A stretch of 64,000 nucleotides of DNA from Nipponacmea schrenckii. Its lineage: Eukaryota > Mollusca > Gastropoda > Lottiidae. A model generated the notes under the pieces. It was not told the DNA's origin. It saw only the letters and a program-made list of their open reading frames with translations, and searched no databases. The stretch spans positions 11,842,001 to 11,906,000 of the forward strand of contig CM060200.1 in NCBI GenBank assembly GCA_030562195.1. Reading direction: 5' to 3'. The first letter of the stretch is position 1. Every line of letters begins with the position of its first letter. This document shows, one piece after another, positions 25,691 through 49,894 of the stretch. The position numbers and the translations under genes are program-made.

Positions 25691-27220
25691 AAGAGCGAAA
25701 AGAGAAAAGAGAATAAATAAAGAGAAGTGGAAGCTGAACAGGGTCAATGGTTGAAGCTTCAGGACAGTGTTAATATAATAAATAATTCGTATATAGTAGA
25801 TGAACTTGTATACGCTTATACCGAGTGGTGAGTCCGGTGAAAACACAGAAATAAAAATCTCGTTATAATTTATTAGAGACCTACTCAGTACTGCCTTTGG
25901 GTTATTGTACGGAAAATTAAAATTATAGGTTACTTACATCACGGAGAGAATTCTACGTTCTTTTTTGGTAAAATTAGGCCGGAGAAAAAATATCACACGG
26001 ATCGTTTACTGTTTAGGGTTTAAGTGAAAATTGATATACATGTATGTATAATGCAGTATTTTATTATTAAAATATAAAAATAATCAATACAATTTCTTCT
26101 TTTTATCACGTCTATAATATATGACTAACGTTGTTAAAGAAAAATTGAGCAAACAGCTTAAAGAGAAGTTAATTAACACAGCTTTATCACCAGTTTGTAT
26201 CATTGTTGTTATACATCTTGCTGTAAAATACATAAACCATTATTTTCGGGTGTTATTTTGAAAGGGTGCTATCTATCTATTTTTTTTAGTGATTCAGTCA
26301 CACAGTTTGGCCATATCAGTACTGGATTGGCAACAAAATACCGTAACTAAGTGACTAGTCTATTTTATAGGCCGTTTTATTTGCCTGTCTATCATCATGT
26401 GGACTAATGTGACATAAGAGTAGTTCAATAGGTTCCGGAGAATCACCAAGGCCATATCTTGGATTTTTATAGAAAATATATTTTGCCGGTCCTAATATTG
26501 GATCACTAGATCCTGGACCAGGTCATTATAAAGGGAATATTGGACCACTATTTTTACCCACGGAAAACTAGTTTAAAACAATTGTTCGGTTTGTGAATAG
26601 AGTAAATTCCATACATAATGTAGAGTTCAGTATTTATTTGAGACATATTGAACTAGCTTTATTTATTTAGTTTAATCCAGATTTTGTTTCATGGTAAGTT
26701 ATCGTGTGGTAAGATAACCATGTGTTAGGTTTGCAACTACTGTAGTACAAACCACTGTGACCCTTAAAGCTTATACCCTAAACACTTCAATGGCAATATA
26801 GGGTTTCGTGAGCTGCCTAAACTTATCAAGGGCAACAGTTTTATTCATTGGTGGAAACAGTTTTGTGTCTTAAAGCAATCCAACAAACCTGGCCCCATAC
26901 AGATCCTTATCTGGGTGTGATTCTGTAACGGTTGTACATGTATTGTAGCACATTACATCCGAGGGGTAGGCTTTTCCCCGCCTTTATACAAGTGTGTAAG
27001 TAAGAACTAACCTTACTTGTTGACAAAGACAAGCATGGTAGATAAAGACTACGTGGGGTTGACTTTAAGGACACTACATATCTCAAAAACATACCAATAC
27101 TAAATTAATGATACCGGTACTCTTAAAAAGGAATATCAGGAATAATTTTGCATATTCACAGACCTTTTTCATTTGAATAAGTCTGATACTATTTTTCAAC
27201 CAATAACACAAAGTACTTAC
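25691..27220. other. 3' flank of paralogue 2 and intergenic sequence
   Basis: The first ~650 bp repeat the 3' flank of paralogue 1. The rest shows no recognised gene. The missing last exon of the minus-strand SLC66A3-like gene would be expected here, but no stretch encoding a sixth or seventh membrane segment in the required phase was found. Confidence 0.45.
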
Positions 27221-28889
27221 CGAAGGTGGAACAGAATGCTAGCCCCCATGTTGTGGCACTAACTTGGCCTGGGTCTTGATTTTTCACTATTTTAAACAGC
27301 TGTATAAATTTACTTGACATTGACAAAGGTGTACATAGGCTCTAAAACAAAGAAATACACTTACCAAAATAAAAAAATAAAAAATTCATATAGGGGGCCT
27401 AAGGTTACATCTTCTATTACTTAATAAGGGAACTACATATCCCTTTAAGAGCACAGTCATGCTGATTTATTATCCAATTTAGAGATAAGAATATATAAGT
27501 GAAAATGTGAATACTTACAATAGCTGTAGTCAAAATAATGTCTGGTACCATACCTGTAGAAAAACTCATAAAAACAAATAAATATCTATTTAGGTTTGAG
27601 ATAAGGATGCATTGAATTAAATGTTTGGATCTGAAATATTGTTTGAAGGACCCTGAAACCAATTTTAATAACTTTTGTGTATGATAGTGAAGTTTGTCAC
27701 AATTTTGCTTCATTAGATTTCCAAGAGCTACAAAGATCAAAGACTGGCTTGTTGCAAACAGCAGCAAGGATTGTCGCCCATGCTTAACTGTTTTGAAGGA
27801 TACAATGCAAAATAAACCAATGTACTGATTCCAAAATTGTTATCATAACTCAGTATCAGTAAAATAATAATCAAATCTGAAAAATAAAACATTTTAAAAT
27901 TATTGACATCCACAAACAGTGTTGCCTTTACAATAATAATTATATATTAAAAATTCTTGTCTCACTTTACATACCAGTATCTGAATTTCACTTTGAACTT
28001 TAGCCTCATATATTCCTATTGTATGCATGAAAGACCCTAAAAATGGTCAGACAACTCACAAAAAATAGGTGCAGAGGACTACCTTCATAAATATTTTTGA
28101 TATATGTAGCCTACTGGTACTCTTAGATTGCCAGTTTAGAGGATAATGATGTTGGAAAACCCAATATCAGTACGGGTACACCTAATCTTGAGATCATAAA
28201 TATAAACTATAACCTCTCAAATAATTACCTTGTAAAACAAGAAATGTGTATTCAAAATATGTAGTCATTGGATAACCTCTTGCAAAATGATATGTTAACA
28301 TAATAGAGTACCTGAAAATTGGAAATTTAAAACATGCAGCTAATTTCAAAAGAGTTATGGACACATTTTTAATACAGCAAATAGTTTTCAACATATATAG
28401 ATGATATTAGAATAAGCATTTATATAATTTAAATTATTGTTTGATTCTAAAACTTGAGGATTTCCAACGCCACTGATATTAGTATAACTAATATATTGAG
28501 GCCCCTGAATATCTGAGAAGGAGGCTTCTTTCAGATACCAATAACAAATACGTAAGGTAGGGTTAGGGATCGTGCACATTCCCAATTGTTTGTCCGTCAC
28601 CACATTTCTTTCTATGACATGACCGTTGGATTCGGTTATATCAGCGCTACAGAGGAGGGATTAGATCAGAGATTAGAGCACACAAGCAGCTTTCTTAATT
28701 CTTGTCGATTATATGAATCACTTACCCACACTCTTCTAAAAGGACACTACTTAAACTGAGGCCCTTGCTGCTTCTAGCTTTTATTAAAGATAAAATCTGG
28801 GGGAGTTTTATGACGATACATACTGTAATGACAAATAAACTCAATGAATTACAGATAAATTGCAAAAGTGCAGACGACTCTTCCGCCAT
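27221..28889 (-). CDS. SLC66A3: SLC66A3 (PQLC3)-like PQ-loop membrane protein, 3' end not found
   Basis: Exons on the minus strand: 28889-28726 (start codon in AACATGGCG), 28311-28229, 27876-~27826, 27553-27519 and 27341-27221. Exon 1 encodes the first PQ-loop (KLPQI, then RSSKGLSLSSVLLEE). Exon 2 gives LTYHFARGYPMTTYFEY, matching the family's GYPPLTYLEY region. Exon 5 gives SSKFIQLFKIVKN then SATTW, matching the second PQ-like loop. PQ-loop proteins are seven-helix transporters or transport-like proteins of endomembranes; SLC66A3 itself has no firm substrate that I know of. The exon 3-4 junction is uncertain: the donor used is weak and the exon frame continues for some codons. The model gives ~151 residues; the family is about 200, so one exon of ~45 residues is missing. 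It shares a short promoter region with RSPH10B. Confidence 0.8.
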
Positions 28890-29143
28890 GTTGATTTTAA
28901 GCCAAAAAGTAAACAAGGGCACTTCCGTTCAAATTCGAGGTGAATATAAAAATATAATATTATAAGATTAGATATAAAATCTGAAGAAAAAGGAATAAGA
29001 CCACGTATCTTCGTGAAATATAAATTTGACAATGTCATATAATATATTTGTTTCGTTTCATAATCTTCTTTATAATTGTTTTAAATTTTAATATACCATT
29101 TAGTGCGAGGCAGTTTTATGATTTTGTTGACATTCGATTCAAC
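28890..29143. promoter_or_regulatory. Head-to-head intergenic region, likely bidirectional promoter
   Basis: Only 254 bp separate the start codons of the SLC66A3-like gene (-) and RSPH10B (+). Any core promoters and 5' UTRs of both must fit here unless upstream non-coding exons exist. I saw no obvious RFX X-box, which ciliary genes often carry. The region is AT-rich without a clear CpG cluster. Confidence 0.6.
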
Positions 29144-41097
<11,954 letters not shown>

Positions 41098-42196
41098 ACA
41101 TTCTCAATTACATGTAGTCATGAGCCTTATTCCAATTAGGCCTACTGGTCAGAGCAGTTGGGTCTTTTACTCAGTAATCAAGCTGTTGTATAAAAACGGT
41201 TATTACCTCCAAGATAGTCAAATTCCAATCCTCTTTATTGAACCTAATTATTATTAGGCACATGCAGTGTTTTTATGCTATAAATAGTTTATACAACATA
41301 TTCTCTTAAGTTTGATAAATAAATTGACTGTTTTTAGGTTGTAATATAACCATTTTGTATTTAACTGTATCTGTGATATCCTGTTATTCTACTGATATAT
41401 ATTTAACATGTGTGTAGGAAGATAACCATAATAAAAATTGAAAATCAAAGAAAAAGTTTATATTCTTTCCCTGGATTTAAGTTGTGCATTAGTTTTAAAC
41501 GCCCACATTTCTTGATGTATTTAATCAGCACCGATGTCCGCCAGTCTCCATTCTGTTCGTGTTCATTTAGAGATTCAAAATGATTGAACAAGTTTCGTGC
41601 CTGTCATTTTCATGCAAGAACCATTTTTGTACGCTTTTTTAACAGTATGACAATTATACAAATAGAGGTGATATTAATAATATATCGTTATGTAGGGGAC
41701 TTACCACTATTGAAAGTTGAAATCAGTGGTATTGTAACCTTATCTTCATGCTTTTTCCCACGTCAAACATATTTTCGTTAAAAGAAAAAATATAGTTATA
41801 ATACATATATATATATATTTGATACAACTGTATTTGGTTGCTTTTTAAGGTCAAACAGTTCTATATTTAATTTCATCTAAAAAGTATTTTAATAAATATT
41901 CCATGTATCGTCCAACAGCATTAACCAAGACGATTGTATACTAAAGAGTGTACATACATGTTCAGAAAGGTTTTTCGTGTATACTTCTAGCCTCTATTTC
42001 CATGAACGCCACAAACTTAAAATTGGTACTTCCGGTTGTTTCTGACCAGCAATATTCTGAACCCATCCAGAATTTTCTACTATTTCTAGATCTATTTATC
42101 TCGTGAAGCTAGTAGAAGTCAACCAAAAGCTAAAGAAAATAGCAATCAGAACAGATACACAGTTACACTACTATTGTTATAGTTTTTAAACTGACT
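41098..42196. other. Tail-to-tail intergenic region
   Basis: It lies between the RSPH10B stop and the amine oxidase stop. AATAAA words at 41318-41323 and 41430-41435 are plausible polyadenylation signals for RSPH10B, 220-340 bp after its stop. No other gene was recognised. Confidence 0.6.
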
Positions 42197-45100
42197 TTAG
42201 GGTTGTTGAAACAGAATCGATGCATTATTAACAATCTTTTGAAAATCATATTGTTTGGCTAAGCAAGAAAATTTATGAGGAGTTCCATAGCGTTTAATAG
42301 TCACATCTGCCTTTTGACCCTTTGATTTGATTTTCGAATCAACACGAACCGCATCGCGTGATCCCATCGACGGATCTTCAGTAAAATAGTTAAAAGGTAA
42401 GAAAGATATTGACATCTCATTTCCGGTGGTGGCGGTATTAGGTACGTCTTCTGTATGAGGTATATGATGCATGCCAAGACTAAGCCAAGCAACTAAATCC
42501 TGAAAATAGAAATCAGATACTATGATAATGAACTTCAGAGGAATTTTCCCGTCTGTTGCATTCTTACATGCTAACGTCATTAAGCTTGCTGAATGTGTCA
42601 TTTTAACATAAAAGATCTAAGGCTAAAGGTTGATTATCAATAGGCTGATTATCGACAAGATTACAAAAATCTGATCATTTTCCGTTACAATCAGCTCCCA
42701 TAGACTAAAATAGAATGTTGTGAAGGGGCCAATTTCATTTTATTTGCGGAGTGGGTTTTTTTTCAGTTTTTGCTTTGAAGGCGTGCTATTAATGGCCCGA
42801 TGTTATTGTTTTATTTTAAATGTGTTTAGTGTTATTTTGAACCATTAGCATCAAAGTTTTCACAAACCAACCTATGATATCACTATCTAAAACGGTTTGA
42901 CATACGGGTCATATCATAGCATATATCTATATACCTAACACTAAGACCTAACATTTTTTTTGACAGGAAGTGCGAAACAAATTTACAATATCACAAAAAC
43001 GACATGAAACATCGCGATTTCCAAATTGTATAAATCTATTCCTGACATCCAAATTTTTTGACAATGTGGAAGAAAGAGGTAAAATTTGTATCTGATGATC
43101 TCAAATATACCGATCATGTACTCGAAAACTAAATTTGTTTGTCTGTGTGTAATTTAATGGTTTCGTATGGTTATGTCAAATATACCAATGAACTTGATCC
43201 ATTCAAATAACAAGAGAGATTTAATGGAAAGATCAATAAAGTATAAATTAAAGTTGCTAAGGGAGTATTAGTTTATTATCCAAATAATCAAAAACGTTTC
43301 CATCTCTAAAACTACAAGCTTACTCTTTAATTGAGGAGAAATTGGCATCGATATCATATAACCTAAAAAGTATGAATTTTTTAGGCTAAAAATACCAAAT
43401 CTATTAAGAAAAGATATATTTTTAATATAAAAAACGTATTGTGATAAAATGTGATAAATATCCAATTAAGGCGTCAAGTGGAGAATATAATTTAGTTGTA
43501 TGGTTACACTGAGGTCCTAGTTTAAAGCTAACGTCAAGTTTAATATGGAGCACCCGCATCTGCAAAGTAGCCGACGATCTGCAAAAACATATTGGCTCAT
43601 TACTTTCTTACAGAAGAGACGAATAATGTGCTGTAAGAGGCAACTTTAATATCAAGTTATGTATGAAACTGCTTTCGGAACAACTTGCTAAGTTAAGTAA
43701 GCAAGCTAAGTTTTATTCCAAAATTATTCCCTGGAGTGGATTTCACGGGATATGACGTTATGAGCTTAAAGAAGCGCCAAATTTAATGGGTAGTTGAAAA
43801 GTCTCATCCCTTCGTTAATGATTTATAGTCAGACTGAATGTTAACAAATACCACTTACCTCATCTACTATATTCTCATTATCATTTATATAGGAAACAAA
43901 ATCTACTACTGGATCACCACTATCAAACATTGAATACATTGAACTGCTAGAATCTTCACTATCTTTTCTCTTCGTTACACACATTTGATATCTCGACCAC
44001 GAAATAGTCCGTTCAAATCCGTGGTTTTCTGGTAAAATTTGCTTACTAAATCCTTTCCCAAGAATCCTATATCCTCTGGGCTCTGAATATTTGTTTAGTT
44101 TGTCATTGTTTATGATTAAATGATATTTTGGGGTATTAAAATTGTATTTATATGCTGCCTTTTGTTCAGTTGGTTTTAAAGTGCGTTTAAAAGTCAGTTG
44201 AGTATGGTATTCACCGTTATCATACCATTTCCTGGTTCGATTTTCTATCCCTGTATCCAAAGTCATGTATCGATTTTTGGTTCCGAGTATATCCATATCT
44301 GCCTTAAAACTGAATAAGTGATGGTGAACAGGGGCAATAGACGAGTCCGAAACACGAAAACCGTAAGCTCCTTCTTCGTGATAATACAAACTGGACAGAA
44401 TAAACCCAGTCGAATGCACTTTAACGTCAATAGCACCATTTTGATGAAATACAAAATCAATGATGTAGTCATAATTAAACATTACAAACATAGTTCGGAG
44501 AATTAAAACATAATCTACTAATCCCGAATTAAAAAAACCACTTCGGGAACTTCCAGAGCGATGACGACGTAATGGTAACGCTGTGTTATGTTCAAATACA
44601 CAAATTGAGTTAGGGTATGTTTGAGGAGTAAGATTGTCTTCGTTGTAGATAACAGAATCCACAAAAGTGGCATGTTCCGGACAATCGACACCTGGCATCA
44701 TACCATGAGCGCGATTACCAATACCAAAAGCACTGTCCGACAATTGAGCATAAAGACCATGTGGACTCGCTCCAGCATAAATTACAATTATTTCCTGCAT
44801 ACTCAACTCATACATAATCCTTTCATTTTGAAACTTGATGTCGTACAGCTGAATCCCTGAAGCATATGACATTCTAAAATTGAATTCCCATTGAAGATAA
44901 TCTACATGTTGATTTCTGACTCTATAGCGATGTCCCTGAGGTTCATATTGTTTCGGGCCTGATGTTGGAACATTAGGGAATCTTTTACCTCGTATGTTAA
45001 GAGAACCCGGAACAGAAGTTTCTCCTGGAGATGATTTTGGTGGTCTTATCAACGCTTTTGGGATTTCGTTATTTTCGTATTTCCGAACTAATTCTTCTAC

Positions 45101-45916
45101 CGATGTAAACATTTTATTTGCATACCACAGTTTTTCAATTTTCCAGTCTGAGGCATTGATGCCGTCCATATTAATAAGAATTTGAAAACCAACTGGATGA
45201 AGTGTTGCGAATTCTAGTTGATATAAAGACGTAATCCACAACTTTCTCTCTTTGGAAAATGCAGAAGAGACGGCTGATGCCGTGAACGTGAGACAATTCT
45301 TCTTGCAGATAAAGGAAGCGCCGTAACTTCGCTTTAACATATTTTCGACCTTAGAAGCAACTTCTTTTCGGAGTAAGTTAACTGCTACGACCATTTCCGT
45401 GTTGCTAAATTGTCGAACTCGATATGGGATATCTTTGTTTCTTCTTGGATTATGATAGTATTTGGTTGGTCGTGGTATGGGGGCAATAATATACTCTTCA
45501 ACAACCGGTGGGTCATTCTGTGGCAGGAACAGAAACGCCTTCGCCTCTCGAGCAGGGGGTATCTCGCGTTTATTGCCATCGAGAAATTTCAGTGCTTGCG
45601 ATTTGTTTGGAACGTGTAGTTCAAGTCCTATGATATAATTCGTTGTCAAGTTAGCTTTATCTGGTTTCACTAACTTTAATTCTGATTGGGAATATAAGTA
45701 CTCCAATACTTCGTTAATTTCCGATGAATTTAAATCTTCAAATATATTATGGTAAGTAGCGTCTTTAAAAAGCTCGGGATTGGGTTCTTCATTGCCACAA
45801 ATTGTCGGAATTGTTTCATCTTTATGCGTGGCTAACCAGATAACGAATGCAATCAGTCCAACGTTTGCAACAACCGACAAAGCCAGAATTAGCGTGATCA
45901 CAGACAATTTCTTCAT
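42197..45916 (-). CDS. Copper-containing amine oxidase (two coding exons, ~786 aa)
   Basis: Exon 1 is 45916-43859 and exon 2 is 42499-42197; both junctions are phase 0. The ATG at 45916 is used; an upstream in-frame GTG is not a likely start. A short cytoplasmic MKK is followed by one hydrophobic anchor (about residues 5-30), as in type II membrane AOC3-like enzymes. The N2/N3 domains follow, then the catalytic barrel. Seen directly: the catalytic Asp in SDSAFGIG (about residue 394), the cofactor motif FNYDYIIDF whose first Tyr (about 482) would become topaquinone, the copper ligands in VHHHLF (about 531 and 533) and in [10 protein letters not shown] (about 698), plus [11 protein letters not shown] and ALPLRRHRS. 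The enzyme oxidatively deaminates primary amines to aldehyde, hydrogen peroxide and ammonia. Substrate (diamine, histamine or monoamine) cannot be read from sequence. The gene is nearly intronless up to residue 686. A non-coding 5' exon may exist. Confidence 0.93.
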
Positions 45917-46010
45917 TATAGTCACATTGATGTTGTATTATCTGGAAAGAGAAAATAAATAAGGCCAATAAGGTTTATGTTTTTCACGAGTACCAACTTG
46001 TCTTTGTTTG

Positions 46011-46076
46011 GCCAGTCTTCATTAGCCCATGAAGTGCAAAAGAGTAGGACGTAAAACTCCATTCATTTTAATCAAT
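46011..46076 (-). mobile_element. ~60-bp mobile repeat with target-site duplication (copy 1)
   Basis: Read on the minus strand it contains AATGGAGTTTTACGTCCTAC and GGGCTAATGAAGAC. It is flanked by TTGTCTTTGTTTG (45998-46010) and TTGTCTTGGTTTG (46077-46089), a 13-bp direct repeat with one mismatch. The same core occurs at 63808-63866 between an exact 14-bp direct repeat, and a decayed version near 7434. It is far too short to encode anything. Confidence 0.7.
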
Positions 46077-46089
46077 TTGTCTTGGTTTG

Positions 46090-49000
46090 ATCTGGTCTAT
46101 CGTATTACGTCCATGTCTTGATTTTTTTCAGGTCTTTATTTCAGAGATATCCCCATAGAAAGTATTTAATTTAATCAATCAGATTATTTGATCTAAAAAA
46201 AATATGACAGTGAAATAAATATGCCTCCGCAGTGATTGATTAAAAAACATTGAATGGTATATAACGTAAAAATGCCTGTTATTGACTTCGAAACCATCCA
46301 TAATCATAAAGTATATGTAAATAGTTCATTCATTTATATTTAAGTGTAACCCATGTTGGGACAACACCTTCCATGAATTTACAGAGTTATTTTTAATGCC
46401 TTCAAAATACTTATAAAAAAGGTCAATTCCTTCCTCCCGAGATTTCAAAGAAATACATTAGCAGCCTACCAATTAAGCGTCTGTCTATAATTTGTAAATG
46501 CCAATCACTGTTTGATTCTTAATATAACCACCAATCAAAGGAATTGAAGCAAAAAAGATAATATCCATCTAAACCTTATTCATCTTTATTGATTGCCTAT
46601 AGACGTGAAGACTGTGTAAGATGTTCCTTGCTATTTAACACAGTAGAAAAAGAAAACAAATGGCTAATAAAAGTTGGAATAATTGATCTGAAGGTTGCGA
46701 GTTGATTGAGAGATGGGACGATCACAGATGTTTAAGCATTAATGTATGAGTTTATCTTCTTCATAACAAGACTATGGTAGACAAAAATCGTACAGGGATT
46801 GATATAACAAATGCTTTCATGTTTATGATCTTTAATCTGTGGCTATTCCTTTTAAACGCCAACACCAATAAATATCTATATTTATTGCACGTAGGTGGTG
46901 TGACAACTATGGGGACTTTTTTTTTATGGGGCCCCTTTTTGTGTGTATGTCGTGAATCTTTTGGAACTAATTCTCTATTACAAAATGAGTAAGGGATTAC
47001 ATTCGTCAATGTCCCGATTCTTTGGGAACTAATCCTCTACAAATGAAGTCAGATTAAGCCAAGCTTTTCGGGACCAGTTATGTCACCAGATTACAAATAA
47101 TGGAAATTCATTACATAATTTGGTGTTTCTTCACTTTCTAAGCTCACAGATTGTGTTAATTTCCATAATGCAATCCTGAAGAAGTTCTTGAATTTTACAG
47201 TGACTCTTATATTTGTTTACTTTGGCTAATACAATTCCTAGCGAGGTGTGGGTGGTCAAGGAAATTTAATACATTCTTTCATATGTAAGCTCTTGAGAAT
47301 CTCATCATGGAGCAGCTGCTTTAAATGATACAAAATCATTATAAGCACTGCAATGGGATATAATATTGTGAAATATGCAGGATCTACTTGACAATCAATT
47401 TCATTTAGCATACAAAAAAAATAAGTAAACTACTGAAATAGGTTTGGTTGGGTGTGTGGTGGGGGGGGGGATTCTCAGTAAGGGAATTTTATGTTGTGTT
47501 CAGGGTACATGTGTGTGAAGGGGGGATTTCTGTGTGATGCAGTTTTTTTTTCTCGCTGGTTATTTTGTTATCGTCAGTTTGTCCAAGCCAAATTGTTTGT
47601 TTACCATTCTTTGGTTTAATTGACCGAAGGTGTGTTTTTTGTTATAGGAATAAAGCGGAGATAGAGATCTCAATATGAACTCACGAAAAGGATACCGAAT
47701 TAACACGCAAGAAATTTCCGTAGAAGGGCTCGATGACACTATTCGTAGTACCAATAAATGGAGCTCAAATGCACTCTGGACTTTAGGGTGTCAAATAGAG
47801 AAAGGTTTTCGCAGGATAAAGTTTCAACAGGATCCTTGGAAGCGTTTGTTTCAAATTTTTCAGATATTTGGTAGAACAATGAGAGTATAAAACAATTAAA
47901 TTTTTCTATAATATGTGAAACGTTTTAAACAATATTATTCTTACCTTTAACAGTTCCAACAAAAACTTGGCAATTTAATACAGAAATCCCATCTAAATGG
48001 CTTATATAATACATTTTACACGTAAACTAAAGACATTCACGCTGGCATGTGGCACTGTTTAATCATCAAGAATTGGTCGAAAATTACAATATTTAAAGTA
48101 GAGACGGAACCAAACAATCAGACGATAGAACGAGCGTATCACGTTTGAATACCTTGATGTTCATTCCATTCTATCTTATAACAAATCTCAGTACTTGATG
48201 TTCGCGACTGAAAATCTTGTCAGAATGATAATCCAGCCAAACGGAAGAAATTGCCAAGTGGGTATTAGAGAATGACAGGGCGACAGACGTGAGTAATTCC
48301 TGATAATTAGAGTAAGATGGTCGGAGGAATATCTCCGATAAATTGGCATTATAGAGCCAAGAGATTGCTTCTTAATTGGGCTTCTTAATAAGTACCTTTA
48401 TAGATGCCACGCTGCAATGTTTCTATATTTGGTACTTCACTTGACTGATTAAGTATTGTCAAGTCATATAAAGAGGCTCAAATACTCAACTAGAAATCTT
48501 CCTACACTTTTTAACTGCAAGTAGTTTTGTTCACCAATGAAAGTGAATAACCTTTTGAGATCTCTGCGGCTTCCATACACCGCAATTATTCCGAAATATT
48601 CTAGTGCCTGCAACCATTGAATACTGAGATTTAATAATAACACCTACACGTTTGCATTAGAAAAATAAAAATGAGATACCGAGATACAGTAAAGAAACGA
48701 ACGGGGTATCATTTTGAAGTTTATAGCTCAGCAATATTTTATATATACGGAATTTACAATTAGATTTGAAAGAAATTGAGCTGTGAACACTGTTACTTAT
48801 TATCTTAGCAAATTAATATTAATTACAACCACAAGGTAGGAACATCGGTCTAATCAATATAAATTTTATGTTGGTTGTTGATAATGGATTGCAATCAAAA
48901 ATTGAGCTGCCACACAGTATCTTTCACTTCCCATCTATTTCCAGGATCAGAATGATGATATAATCTAGTTTGGTTTTACCGATGTCGTATATTAAATGTT

Positions 49001-49894
49001 ATTCTGACGCTAGGTTGGTTTTTAATGAAATATGACGACCCAATGCCTGATAATCTCTTGTGATATCTACAAATATGTTATTGTAGTCCGTCTTTTCATC
49101 TTGGTAAATCCTATGGATATCTCAAATAAAGCTTTATATTAGCTGATGGAAAAGTAACATATTAAGACTATATCTCAACAATGCATCCAATGAAAATATC
49201 TTTATGGACAGATTTGCCCATCTCATAAAGTCGCTCTTAGAGTAATATCACCAGGATAATCATGACAATCACACAGGCCTAAGGATTTTTACCGAAATCC
49301 GATCAAAACCGTCTGGACTCAATTCTGTCTTAATCAATATTAATGAGTTACCGATTCTCTGAATAAATGTACGACACTCGCTTAGAAAGAGACATACATA
49401 GTCGCCTTAAATTTGCTTTAACAGCTAATTGAGCTCAAATTCAACTGTCCAATCCATTGTCATAGTTAGGCTATATGAAATCTGTTTCGGAGAGGGGTAG
49501 AAAATTCTTTTTTCAGTATTGGTTCTCGCGATATACATTTAATGCTGTTAAGAAATCTTCCTCACTGCATTGGTTTTGACATGTAGTTTGTTTTACACCA
49601 AGACTTGGTGAGTTGCCTCGTCTGCACCTCTATAATCTCGGCATCTATCAAGGTTCTTCTCCAGCGACGAGAGATCGCCAGTTGGTCAATCTGACTGTTT
49701 AATACCTGGAGCGTTATCATTTTTTTGTCAAACACTCTGGAGGTGCTCATAAATTCCTTTTCTTAACTGTTCTGCTACGTTTGTTGGGGTTTATTCTCAT
49801 GTCGCCCCTCCCCACTCAAAACACTTGTAAAACAAATTAAGGTTGATGAAGTAGAGACATGAAAAAAAAACCTAAACAGGCATACCCTTCAACC
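46090..49894. other. Intergenic stretch, nothing recognised
   Basis: About 3.8 kb upstream of the amine oxidase gene. Open frames (for example 47675-47890, +) are short and resemble nothing known. A G-run lies at about 47461-47470. No long repeat was noticed. Upstream non-coding exons or enhancers of the amine oxidase could be here but are not visible. Confidence 0.45.

Larger units (their letters stand above)
21980..26360 (+). other. Tandem segmental duplication (~2.2 kb unit) carrying the paralogue pair
   Basis: The unit around 21980-23780 is repeated around 24197-26350. Shared non-coding landmarks are CATGGATAG(T/A)GCCCTCTTTG and AGCTCCAAGATC upstream, TGACGTCATAAT near the promoters, and downstream AGTTTGTAT(T/C)ATTGTTGTT, CATTATTTTCGGG and AAAATACCGTAACTA. 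Since both flanks are duplicated along with the coding region, this is DNA-level duplication and not retroposition of one copy from the other. A poly-A run at 24129-24146 lies near the junction. Confidence 0.85.

Noticed and set aside
27417..27767. 116-codon minus-strand open frame in the SLC66A3-like region
   Set aside because: Only 27519-27553 fits as an exon in the right phase. The rest runs through intron, although a hydrophobic stretch near its start tempted me to call a membrane helix.
28890..29143. RFX X-box expected for a ciliary gene promoter
   Set aside because: No convincing match to the X-box palindrome was found by eye, so none is annotated.
42500..42601. Extension of the last amine oxidase exon to a Met upstream
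   Set aside because: The upstream residues are intron read-through before a good acceptor (TTTTCAG). They do not match the family.
43841..43858. Amine oxidase frame read past 43859 to an early stop
   Set aside because: A strong donor (GTAAGT) begins at 43858 on the minus strand. The exon at 42499-42197 continues the family's C-terminus in phase, so the early stop is intronic.
47675..47890. 71-codon plus-strand open frame
   Set aside because: It resembles no family, has no splice context or conserved neighbours, and its length is within chance for this region.
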